64,000 nucleotides of DNA from Candidatus Eiseniibacteriota bacterium (lineage in GTDB: Bacteria; Orphanbacterota; Orphanbacteria; Orphanbacterales; Orphanbacteraceae). Location of the stretch: assembly GCA_029262235.1 (NCBI GenBank), contig JAJCZU010000008.1:347503-411502 (forward strand). Reading direction: 5' to 3'. Shown here piece after piece: positions 18,189-25,905 of this stretch. The notes beneath the pieces are model-generated. The model was not told the origin of the DNA and did no database searches. It saw only the letters and a list, made by a program, of their open reading frames with translations. How positions within the stretch are numbered: the first letter of the stretch is position 1; each line of letters starts with the position of its first letter. The translations under genes and the position numbers were made by a program.

Positions 18189-18602
18189 TTACAGGGTTCG
18201 CCCGGGCGGCAGAACCCAGGCACTGTCATGGCGATCAAAGCCGACATGCCCGTAATAGTCGCGCGCGGCGGGCGCCGCGAGCAGAATGATCGTGCACTTC
18301 GGGCCGCCCGCGCACTGCGTAAGACGCATGAGCTCACGGCCGATGCCATGCTTCTGATAGTCGCGGTCGACCGCGAGATCGGACAGGTAGCACGCATAGT
18401 GAAAGTCGGTCACCGAGCGCGAAACACCAACGAGCCTGTCGCCGTCCCAGGCGGTCACCATCAGATTGCCATGCTCCACCATGCCCGCAAGACACGCCGG
18501 GTCATCCACGGGACGCCGCTCCGAAAGCGTGGAGCGCACGAGAATGTCGCGAAACTGCGCGGGCGTGATTCTCTCGTCTGTCGCGTAGCGAATCGCGCTC
18601 AT
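18189..18602 (-). CDS. GNAT-family N-acetyltransferase
   Basis: About 137 residues of a GCN5-type acetyltransferase: LVGVSRSVTDFHYACYLSDLAV, then the acetyl-CoA loop DRDYQKHGIGREL, and LLAAPAARDYYGHVGFD. The ATG at 18602 overlaps the stop of the DUF6029 gene as ATGA, giving translational coupling; the open frame continues much further upstream but only as antisense-like, unconserved sequence. Substrate unknown. Confidence 0.85.
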   Translation of the reverse strand: MSAIRYATDERITPAQFRDILVRSTLSERRPVDDPACLAGMVEHGNLMVTAWDGDRLVGVSRSVTDFHYACYLSDLAVDRDYQKHGIGRELMRLTQCAGGPKCTIILLAAPAARDYYGHVGFDRHDSAWVLPPGRTL

Positions 18603-20176
18603 CAAAAAGAACTCCGCAGCTTCACCTCGACCCCTTCGAACGCGGGCTCGAAGCGACATACGCCGCCGACGCACACGAAACCTGCCTGGCGCTTTCCGCC
18701 GGCCACCGTGAACGAGTGGTTCTGATTGATGCGGTAATCGACCTGCGTCATGAGGAAGTCGTCCTGCTGCGGGCGCGAAGGATCGACCGACGTCGCATGC
18801 TCGGCCGTCATCGAGATGATGACGTCGTTGTTCACCGACCATTCGACGAGCGCGAAGTGGCTGCGCTCGATGCGTTCGAGCGGGCTCACGAACACGTCGC
18901 GCTCCTGAAACTGATATTCGCCGCGCAACGCCCACCCTTTACCGGCGGGATAGTATTCGATGTCGAGTACCGGCGTGTGTGTCTGGATGCCGCGCTTCTC
19001 GTCACGCTGATAATCGTACACGGCGGCCACGGTCACTTCGTCGTTCACTTCGTGCCGTACTTCGCCGTACCACTCGTTGAACGCGACATCGTGATGAAAG
19101 AGATCCTCGTCGATCTTCGCCGTCTCGCTCCGGTTCAACGTGACCGTGGTTCCATAGCGCGGCGTTGCGACCGCTTCGATCTGAAATCCCTTCTCGTCGT
19201 CGGGGTCGATCTGATGCGGATTACGCGAAACGAGCGAGTACGAATTCTCGCGCGTCAGCGAAGGCGGATTATTGATGTCGCTGCCCGGGTCGGACATGCT
19301 CGTGAAGCGAAAGTGATCGTACCGTTTGTACTCGGCCGAAAATGTCAGGAAGTCGACCGGAAACATCGAGAGTGCGATGTAGTGGCCGACGCCCTTCGTG
19401 GGCATCGTGCCGAGCAGCGCGATGACGTCCTCGCGGTCGAGCCGGTTGATGCGGGCATATTCGCCGTAGAGGTCGAACAGCGGATGTGCGATCGAGCCGC
19501 GCCCGGCGTACGCTTCCTCTTCGAGACGGAAGCGTTCGCCGAGTTCGTTCGAAAGGCTCTGCAGCACGTAACTGCCGCCCAGAACCACGTTCGCCGAGCC
19601 GATCGACGGCACGCGATATTCGAGATCGGTGCCGCGCAAAACGTCTTCGCGCTCGGCGCTTCTCGTGGGGCCCGTGTTCCGCATGCGGCCCGAAAACGCC
19701 TTGCCCCGGAACCCGCCCGCTTCGCCGCGAAAGAGCGCGCCGTCGACGTTGTTGTCGACGCGGATGTCGCGCTCTTCGTAGGAACGGAACAACAGTCCCC
19801 GCCCGAAGATTTCGTAAAAGTTCCCGACGTGGATTCTCGAACGGCCGAAGTCGAACGCCGCGTAGCGCTGCACCACGCCCTCGCGCAGCGAGTCGCCGCG
19901 CAGTTCGTGCGGCTGGAACGCCTCGTACCGAAAACCGAGCAGCAGATCGTCGAAGCGAAGGTCGACATCGAGCCAGTCCTCGAAGATCTCCTTCGGCTGA
20001 TCGCGATCGTTTTCGCTTTGTGTGTTGAGTGAGTACTCCGCCTGATTCTCGGCGTGAAACGTGATCCGCTCGACCGCATGCGCGGCGCCGGGGATAGCCA
20101 GCGCCGCGAGCAGGACGAGAGCACCAGGGGAGCATGTGAAAAGCGAGGGGCGGTAATGCTGCCGTGCGGGGATCAG
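18602..20176 (-). CDS. DUF6029-like outer-membrane barrel protein
   Basis: Beta-rich protein of about 524 residues, with DUF6029-like features (YSLNTQSENDRDQ, WLDVDLRFDDLLLGFRYE, NFYEIFGRGLLFRSYEE). The open frame has no ATG, GTG or TTG near the right place. A CTG at 20174-20176, five bases after GGAGGGG and overlapping the TlpA stop (cTGA), would give a normal signal peptide (GALVLLAALAIPGAAHA, cleavage before VERI). I therefore propose a CTG start coupled to tlpA. The C-terminus is VEVKLRSSF, with the terminal Phe of outer-membrane barrels. It sits between TlpA and the acetyltransferase. Confidence 0.75.
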   Translation of the reverse strand: MIPARQHYRPSLFTCSPGALVLLAALAIPGAAHAVERITFHAENQAEYSLNTQSENDRDQPKEIFEDWLDVDLRFDDLLLGFRYEAFQPHELRGDSLREGVVQRYAAFDFGRSRIHVGNFYEIFGRGLLFRSYEERDIRVDNNVDGALFRGEAGGFRGKAFSGRMRNTGPTRSAEREDVLRGTDLEYRVPSIGSANVVLGGSYVLQSLSNELGERFRLEEEAYAGRGSIAHPLFDLYGEYARINRLDREDVIALLGTMPTKGVGHYIALSMFPVDFLTFSAEYKRYDHFRFTSMSDPGSDINNPPSLTRENSYSLVSRNPHQIDPDDEKGFQIEAVATPRYGTTVTLNRSETAKIDEDLFHHDVAFNEWYGEVRHEVNDEVTVAAVYDYQRDEKRGIQTHTPVLDIEYYPAGKGWALRGEYQFQERDVFVSPLERIERSHFALVEWSVNNDVIISMTAEHATSVDPSRPQQDDFLMTQVDYRINQNHSFTVAGGKRQAGFVCVGGVCRFEPAFEGVEVKLRSSF

Positions 20177-20760
20177 TTCATCCCCTCCTCGTGATCGGCA
20201 TCCGTTTTCGTTTCGGCTTCCGGGGCGGCGGCGGGCATCAGCTTCGCCACTTCGCCGTGCAGACGTTGCTCGAGTTCGGTCGAGTAGCCGAGCTGCGCAT
20301 ACGCGATCTTGCGATCCTGGCCGATCAGGTACACCTTCGGAATCTGGCTGAATCGATACAGGCGCTGCAGCGAACGGTTCGGGTCCATGAGCACTTCGAA
20401 CTCGTACCCCTTGCTCTTCACGTACGGCTTCACTTTCGCCGTGGAACGCGGCGAGTCCGTATTGATCGTGAGTACGGTAAAGCCGCGATCCTTGAATTCC
20501 GTGTGCAGTTTGTTGGTGCCGGGCAGCGCGCGAAGACACGGCTTGCACCAGAGCGCCCAGAAGTCGAGCAGCACCGGGCCGCTCTCGAGCGCTTCGTAGA
20601 GGCTCACCTCTTCACCCGCGAGATTGACGAGCGTGAAATCCGGCGCGTCGCGTCCGATCTCGGCGGCGACCTGCGGCTGCGCGAACGCCATGCCTGGCGC
20701 GATCGCCGACGCGGCCATGATAAGGAGAGCGAGCGTCAGTGTCTTCTTCCCAATATGCAA
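20173..20760 (-). CDS. TlpA-like periplasmic thioredoxin
   Basis: Thiol-disulfide oxidoreductase of the TlpA/ResA type, exported by an N-terminal signal (LTLALLIMAASAIAPGMAFA). The active site is ALWCKPC, followed by FTVLTINTD and the cis-Pro segment QIPKVYLIGQD. The C-terminal tail is charged (EAETKTDADHEEGMN). The start is TTG with GGGAG about ten bases upstream. The neighbouring Omp28-like lipoprotein also has a CxxC site, so the two may form a periplasmic redox relay or process the same partner. Confidence 0.9.
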   Translation of the reverse strand: MHIGKKTLTLALLIMAASAIAPGMAFAQPQVAAEIGRDAPDFTLVNLAGEEVSLYEALESGPVLLDFWALWCKPCLRALPGTNKLHTEFKDRGFTVLTINTDSPRSTAKVKPYVKSKGYEFEVLMDPNRSLQRLYRFSQIPKVYLIGQDRKIAYAQLGYSTELEQRLHGEVAKLMPAAAPEAETKTDADHEEGMN

Positions 20761-20786
20761 TGGTCTGTTCTCCCAGGGGCTGTTGG

Positions 20787-22757
20787 CTATCGAACCAGCA
20801 TCATCTTGCGTGTTTCGGACGAGCGATCGGCCACGATGCGCGCGAAGTAAACTCCGCTCGTGACAGAGCGCCCGCTGTCATTTTCTCCATCCCAGACGAC
20901 CGTGTGCACGCCCGGGCCGGTTTCGCCGTGAACGAGCGTGCGAACGGCCCGCCCCGCGGCATCGTAAATCACGAGCGAAACGAGCTGGCGCGAGCGCAGC
21001 TCGAACCGGATCGTCGTTGTCGGATTGAACGGGTTCGGGCTGTTCGGCCCGAGCGTAACGAACGAAGGGTCGGTCGGAATCGCGACCGGACGATCTTTCG
21101 ACACGACCGTGAACGTGCCGAGCGCGCCACTCGAAGCCGTGTACTCGTTCCGCGATTCGTCAAAGTAAGTCGTAAGTTCCGTATTGTCGCGCGCGATCAC
21201 CGCGTTCACCACTTCCGAACCGCCAGAAGCGTGAAAAGTCACATGCGCGCCTTCGTGCGTGAATGACCGGTCGGGAAGCACGGTGTAGGCGGCGTTGTCA
21301 GCGTCATCCGTGCGCAACCCTTCGCCGCCATGCGCTTCTTCGCCCAGAACGAGCAGGTACTCGCCGTCATCGAACAGGCCGGCGTCGACCCCGATCGTAA
21401 AGTGGCCGTCGGCGCTCGATGCGGCAAACGACTGCGCGCCCGCCTTCGACGCCGTGAAGCTCCGCATGACGTCACCGCCGTTGCCCGCCACGTCTTTCGC
21501 AAATGCGTTGAGATCCACCGTGCCGGGCGTCGCAAGATCATGGCGAGCGTGCCAGATCCCGGCTTCGGCGTCGAGCAGCGCAAGGGTGACAGGGTCGCCG
21601 TTCACGGTCAGCGTCACTGACTCCGGTTCGACGCCGTCCGCGCTCCCGACGTAAAGATCGAGGTTCGACGTAAAGAACGGATGTTGCAGAACGCCGACCG
21701 AAAGCTGCGGCGCCGTCATATCTCCGAAGAACGCGAACGCGCGGTCCACGATCTCGTCCATGGCGTCACTCTCGTTGATAGAGGCGAAGTCGAACGGCAG
21801 ATAGATCATGCGCTCCATGCCGTCCGCGCGACGAACGCCCGCTGTGGCCCCGCTGGCCCATTTCAGGAACGCTTTCCCCGCGATCGTCGGCGCGATGCGA
21901 TCGGAGGCGGCGTCATCCACGGTGAACGCAAGTCCACGTCCGAGCCCGTCGCCGACAATACCGGCTACGTCGCTTTCCGCGTTCGATGTGCTCACGTACG
22001 CGGCGCCGAGATCGTCGGCGAAGAATTCGCACGCGTCCTGGCTGTAATGCGCGCTCGAGGGATCGCAGAGCCCGTGCGCCAGGTTCGACCCTGAGATCAG
22101 CAAACTGCCGCCGTCGCCGAGATACTGCGCGATCGAAGCGCGGTTCCCTTCCGTCAGGGGATCTTCCTTTTGCCCCGCCATCCAGAAGACCGTTTCGAAA
22201 GTGGTCATGTCGTCGAACTGCGGTCCGGCGCCGAACACCTTCCAGATCCCGTACGTCTTGCCGAACGGGAGGCGCGAAACGATCTCACTTGCGGCCGTTC
22301 CGTCACCCTGGTCGACCACGAGCACGTCAAGGCCGTCCGTGATGCCGAGATACTTCTGCACGAATGGTTCGCCGACAACCTGCCCGTTCGTATCACGCTG
22401 CGTGATGTTGTACGTAACGAGCCCGAATCCCTCGCCCGTGATCGCGTTGATCCACGTCGAAAGCGTATCGGTTTCGCCGGGACTCCAGTTCTGCTCGGCG
22501 CTGCTTACGAAATCCGCGAGGCAGAAAATGCCGAAACAGATCGACGACGTCCATCCGTCCGGAATCTCCTCCACACGATCGACACGCATTTTGATCGTCT
22601 GATCGGAAGTGTTCGTGACGAGCGTCTTCACTTTGATCTGCTCGCCGACCTTCCCCACGCGAACCGGGTTCAGCGGCGTCACCGTGAAGTCCTGGGCGGC
22701 CGCAAAGACCGGCAAAGCGAGCACTGCGGTGATCAGAGCGAGTCGAATGCGTTTCAT
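20787..22757 (-). CDS. Secreted protein with FlgD-like C-terminal sorting domain
   Basis: 656 residues. Signal peptide MKRIRLALITAVLALPVFAAA, then an Ig-like segment (VTPLNPVRVGKVGEQ), and a Rossmann-like middle (LDVLVVDQGDGTAASEI, YLGDGGSLLISGSNLAHGL) of the kind seen in glutamine-amidotransferase-like or gingipain-type surface proteins. The last ~85 residues are a FlgD-like Ig domain (VSLVIYDAAGRAVRTLVHGE, GVYFARIVAD). No catalytic residues recognised. GGAG lies six bases before ATG. It belongs to the lipoprotein-Omp28-TlpA operon. Confidence 0.78.
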   Translation of the reverse strand: MKRIRLALITAVLALPVFAAAQDFTVTPLNPVRVGKVGEQIKVKTLVTNTSDQTIKMRVDRVEEIPDGWTSSICFGIFCLADFVSSAEQNWSPGETDTLSTWINAITGEGFGLVTYNITQRDTNGQVVGEPFVQKYLGITDGLDVLVVDQGDGTAASEIVSRLPFGKTYGIWKVFGAGPQFDDMTTFETVFWMAGQKEDPLTEGNRASIAQYLGDGGSLLISGSNLAHGLCDPSSAHYSQDACEFFADDLGAAYVSTSNAESDVAGIVGDGLGRGLAFTVDDAASDRIAPTIAGKAFLKWASGATAGVRRADGMERMIYLPFDFASINESDAMDEIVDRAFAFFGDMTAPQLSVGVLQHPFFTSNLDLYVGSADGVEPESVTLTVNGDPVTLALLDAEAGIWHARHDLATPGTVDLNAFAKDVAGNGGDVMRSFTASKAGAQSFAASSADGHFTIGVDAGLFDDGEYLLVLGEEAHGGEGLRTDDADNAAYTVLPDRSFTHEGAHVTFHASGGSEVVNAVIARDNTELTTYFDESRNEYTASSGALGTFTVVSKDRPVAIPTDPSFVTLGPNSPNPFNPTTTIRFELRSRQLVSLVIYDAAGRAVRTLVHGETGPGVHTVVWDGENDSGRSVTSGVYFARIVADRSSETRKMMLVR

Positions 22758-22780
22758 GCTGCTCTCCTCGAGCGGGAGTT

Positions 22781-24019
22781 TTAACGTGTGGTCGCTGCCT
22801 GATAAACGGTGAACGCCGTCCCCGACTGCACGAACGCCACCGCGTGCAGGTTCCCGGCGACCCAGTCGTCGAGCGGAATGTTCCCGTCCACTGCCGGGTC
22901 GGCAATCGCAAGAGCGTAACGGAACGTCTGCATCTCGCCGACAGCGAGATCGAGAAGGAGACCGTTGGTATCGGGGAAGAACTGCTTCACGATGTCGTCG
23001 AAGTGATCGATGCCGTTCGGCGCATCGTAGTCGATCGCCGTCTCGATCGCGACGACGACCAGGCGTTCCTCGCCCGCGATATCCGCCGTCTTGCGCACGC
23101 TGCCTGCGATGATCAGCGAGTCGCCGACCGCCGAGGCCACCACCGCGATCTGGTAGGGGGGCGTGGCCGCGGCACGCGCCTGCACGTCGCTCACCATCGC
23201 CGCCTTGTTGTCGACGTCATCGAACCGCGCGCCATCGAACCGGAACTGCGGCAGCGCGATCACGCTGTAGACGTCACGCCGGTCGTCGTTCTGCTCCTGA
23301 TTGTCGAGCCAGAAGGGATCGCCGAACGTGGGAAAGTTGAGGTGGACACCGATTGTCGAAACGGTCGCGGCATCGAGATCGGCGATCGCCGCCTCGAGCG
23401 CCAGCTCGGCGGGCAAACACGGCGTGCAGCCGTAATTCGAATAGTGCTCGATCAACACTCGCTTCGCACTCGGTTCTTCCACCAGCGTGAACGAAGCTTC
23501 GGACGTCGAGTCGAGGGCCACGGTAACGCTCTGCATCGCGCGCGCGTATCCCGCATGCACGACATCCACCTGATACGTACCGGGCGCGATGTCCGTGATG
23601 TCCGCCGGCGTGAACTGCCCGGTCACTTTTCCGTCGACCAGAATCGCCGCACCGGCAATATCGCTTTCGACGTGAATCTTTCCCGCTTCGAGAAGAAGCA
23701 GGCTGAACGAGGCCGTGACCGTTTTACCCGCAACAACCGTAACGTCGATCAGTTCCGGTGTCACGGAGTAGCCGTCGAGCGAGACACGAACCGTATAGAT
23801 TCCGGGATCGAGATTGCTCAGTTTCGCGTCGGTCGTTTCCCCGCGCGCCACACCGTTCAGCGTGATGGCCGCGCCGTCGACGTTCGTGTCCACCTGGATC
23901 GAGCCCTTCGTCGGCGGATCGGGATCCGTGCTCGACCCGCCGCAACTCCAGACGGCGAGCGAAAGCACGACCAGAAGAACGGGCAACAGAAAGTGCTGAG
24001 TGGTAGACCGGCTTTTCAT
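22781..24019 (-). CDS. PEGA-domain lipoprotein with Omp28-like thioredoxin fold
   Basis: 412 residues. A lipobox (LAVWSC, Cys near residue 26) predicts a lipid anchor. Two PEGA repeats follow (GSIQVDTNVDGAAITLNGV and GKIHVESDIAGAAILVDGK, about residues 39-170). The C-terminal half matches Omp28-related proteins: VLIEHYSNYGCTPC with a CxxC thioredoxin-like site, then IALPQFRFDG with a cis-Pro-like position. PEGA domains often bind S-layer or cell wall. Start and the upstream lipoprotein stop abut (TAAATG). A role in thiol chemistry of surface proteins together with TlpA is inference. Confidence 0.82.
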   Translation of the reverse strand: MKSRSTTQHFLLPVLLVVLSLAVWSCGGSSTDPDPPTKGSIQVDTNVDGAAITLNGVARGETTDAKLSNLDPGIYTVRVSLDGYSVTPELIDVTVVAGKTVTASFSLLLLEAGKIHVESDIAGAAILVDGKVTGQFTPADITDIAPGTYQVDVVHAGYARAMQSVTVALDSTSEASFTLVEEPSAKRVLIEHYSNYGCTPCLPAELALEAAIADLDAATVSTIGVHLNFPTFGDPFWLDNQEQNDDRRDVYSVIALPQFRFDGARFDDVDNKAAMVSDVQARAAATPPYQIAVVASAVGDSLIIAGSVRKTADIAGEERLVVVAIETAIDYDAPNGIDHFDDIVKQFFPDTNGLLLDLAVGEMQTFRYALAIADPAVDGNIPLDDWVAGNLHAVAFVQSGTAFTVYQAATTR

Positions 24020-24652
24020 TTAGTGATTGTGCCCTTCGTGCGTCTTTGCCGCGATCGCTTTGTTGATTCCGTTGTGCGGATACGACTCCTCCCGGGGTAC
24101 GAGGAACCAGTTCACGCCACCCGCAGCGACTGCTTTGGCCACATCGTCCCGGTCGCCGTGGATGATCGCACGGTTGAATCGGGCGAACGTCTTCTTGCCC
24201 GCGAGGGCGCCCGCCGCGTCGAGCGACTCCATCTGGGCGTAGGTGTAGAGAACACTGTCGTTCCCCATCAGGCCGAACATGGTTTCTTCGACCGCGAACG
24301 CGTTGATCTCTTTGATCTTCCGGCCAAGCGTCGTCTTGTCGAACTGCACTTCTTCGTCTTCCATGTTGACCATGCGCATGACTTCGGACGGCAGCGCTTC
24401 CGACGTGCCCGGCGCGTGCTTGCTGATCGCCACGTCACCGGTCTGCGTCACGCGGGGGGCCTCACCGCTTCCGGCCACGGTCTTACCGATCGCGGGCGTG
24501 TGATCCTCATCCGTCGCGGGGGCCTTTTCGGCATTCTTCGCGGTTGTCTGTGCGCCCTCTTCGGACTTCGAGCCGCAGCCGAACGCGAAAAGACCGGCAC
24601 AAAGAACGAGAGTGGCCATGAGAACAAATCGAGGGTGTCGCATCGTATCCAT
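24020..24652 (-). CDS. Lipoprotein of unknown function
   Basis: 210 residues. The signal ends in LFAFGC, giving a lipid-modified Cys at 26, followed by a charged, low-complexity linker. The remaining ~130 residues contain DKTTLGRKIKEINAFAVEE, FARFNRAIIHGDRDDVAKA and a His-rich end HEGHNH that could bind metal. No family recognised. AGGAG seven bases before ATG. It is the first gene of the operon that continues to 17.45 kb, so its promoter should lie just above 24660. Confidence 0.65.
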   Translation of the reverse strand: MDTMRHPRFVLMATLVLCAGLFAFGCGSKSEEGAQTTAKNAEKAPATDEDHTPAIGKTVAGSGEAPRVTQTGDVAISKHAPGTSEALPSEVMRMVNMEDEEVQFDKTTLGRKIKEINAFAVEETMFGLMGNDSVLYTYAQMESLDAAGALAGKKTFARFNRAIIHGDRDDVAKAVAAGGVNWFLVPREESYPHNGINKAIAAKTHEGHNH

Positions 24653-24720
24653 ATCAATCTCCTGATCGGTTGGGTTGCTTCAAGATCGGCTTCTTATTGT
24701 AGCGGGATCGAGCGGGGGTG

Positions 24721-25905
24721 TCACGCGGGGTCGGAGGTGCCCGGAAGCGCGCCCAGAACGGCGCGATAGTGGCCCTGCTCTTCGGCCCAGCGGTAGCGGC
24801 CGTAGACGGCGCGCCCCCGTTCGAGCGTTTTCCGTACGGAATCGGGCGCCTGCGCGGCCTTTCGGATGGCTTCCGCCAGGCCGTCGACACTCTCAGGCTC
24901 GAAAAAGAGCAGGTCTTCTTCCCCGAAATAGTCCGAAATGCCGGGCGTCCGGGCCACGAGAACCGGGCGCCCCATGCGCAGATACTCGAAGATGCGTGTA
25001 GGTAAGTTACGCTCTGTAAACACGTTAAGACGATTCGGAATGACGCCGAGGTCGCACTTCCTGATGTGCTCGGGGATCTCTTCGATCGGCCGCTGTCCAT
25101 GAAACGTCACGCGGTCCGAGACGCCGAGCTCCGTAGCCAGGCGTTTGCAGTCGTCCTCGGCGTCGCCCCCGCCGCAGATCGTGAGGTCGAGCCCGGGCAT
25201 CTCTTCGCGAAGCGCCGCCACGGCCCGGATCGCGAAATCGAGCCCGCTCCTGTGAACGACCGTGCCGTGATAAATGAGATGAAACGCGTCGCCTGCGGGC
25301 CCGGTCCACGGCTCTTCCTCGGGAAAAATCGACTCGGCGGGCGAGTTCAGCACGATCTCGATCTTTTGACGCGGTACGCCCCGTTCGACGAGACGGTCGC
25401 GAAAGGCGATCGATGTCGTAATGATGAGATCCGCCGCGGCGAGCGAAATCGCCTCCACGAAACAGAGCACGCGAAGCGCCTTCGACCCCTCTTTCAGTTC
25501 ATACTTCGCCGCGTACACCTCAGGGACGAGATCGTGCAGGTCGAGAACGATCTTCGCGCCGCGAAGACGCGGGATGAGGCCGCAGAACACGAGAACGTCC
25601 GGCATGTTATGCGCCTGAAAGACGTCGTAGCGATTCTGAAAGGCGAGCCACGACGTCATGAAAAGCGAGGCGACGAAAAAGAGGCCGTACTCGAGCAGGT
25701 AGCGCACGATGCCGCCGCGTTTGCGCTGAATCGGAAGCCGGAAATAGCGCACGCCGTTCACGGTTTCCCGCGCACTCTCGCCGTCATTCCGCAGGCAGAT
25801 GACGTCGACCTTCGTCCCGGTCGCCGTCAGCGCCTCCGCCTCCCGCCTGACGCGCGGGTCGTCGGGGCAGTAGGAGTGGACGACCATGCAGACGGAAGCG
25901 ATCAT
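24721..25905 (-). CDS. GT4-type glycosyltransferase
   Basis: 394 residues of a retaining GT-B glycosyltransferase. N-terminal CMVVHSYCPDDPRVRREAEAL, donor-site region YHGTVVHRSGLDFAIRAVA, VTFHGQRPIEEIPEH, and the C-terminal RIFEYLRMGRPVLVARTPG with the E-x7-E-like motif region. It starts within the stop of the carbamoyltransferase gene (TAATG), so the two are coupled. The acceptor is likely an envelope glycan or a glycosylated metabolite, not determinable here. Confidence 0.9.
   Translation of the reverse strand: MIASVCMVVHSYCPDDPRVRREAEALTATGTKVDVICLRNDGESARETVNGVRYFRLPIQRKRGGIVRYLLEYGLFFVASLFMTSWLAFQNRYDVFQAHNMPDVLVFCGLIPRLRGAKIVLDLHDLVPEVYAAKYELKEGSKALRVLCFVEAISLAAADLIITTSIAFRDRLVERGVPRQKIEIVLNSPAESIFPEEEPWTGPAGDAFHLIYHGTVVHRSGLDFAIRAVAALREEMPGLDLTICGGGDAEDDCKRLATELGVSDRVTFHGQRPIEEIPEHIRKCDLGVIPNRLNVFTERNLPTRIFEYLRMGRPVLVARTPGISDYFGEEDLLFFEPESVDGLAEAIRKAAQAPDSVRKTLERGRAVYGRYRWAEEQGHYRAVLGALPGTSDPA

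Noticed and set aside
18603-18935. Longer N-terminus for the acetyltransferase
   Set aside because: The extra 111 codons lie inside the DUF6029 gene in another frame; GNAT homology starts at the ATGA overlap at 18602.
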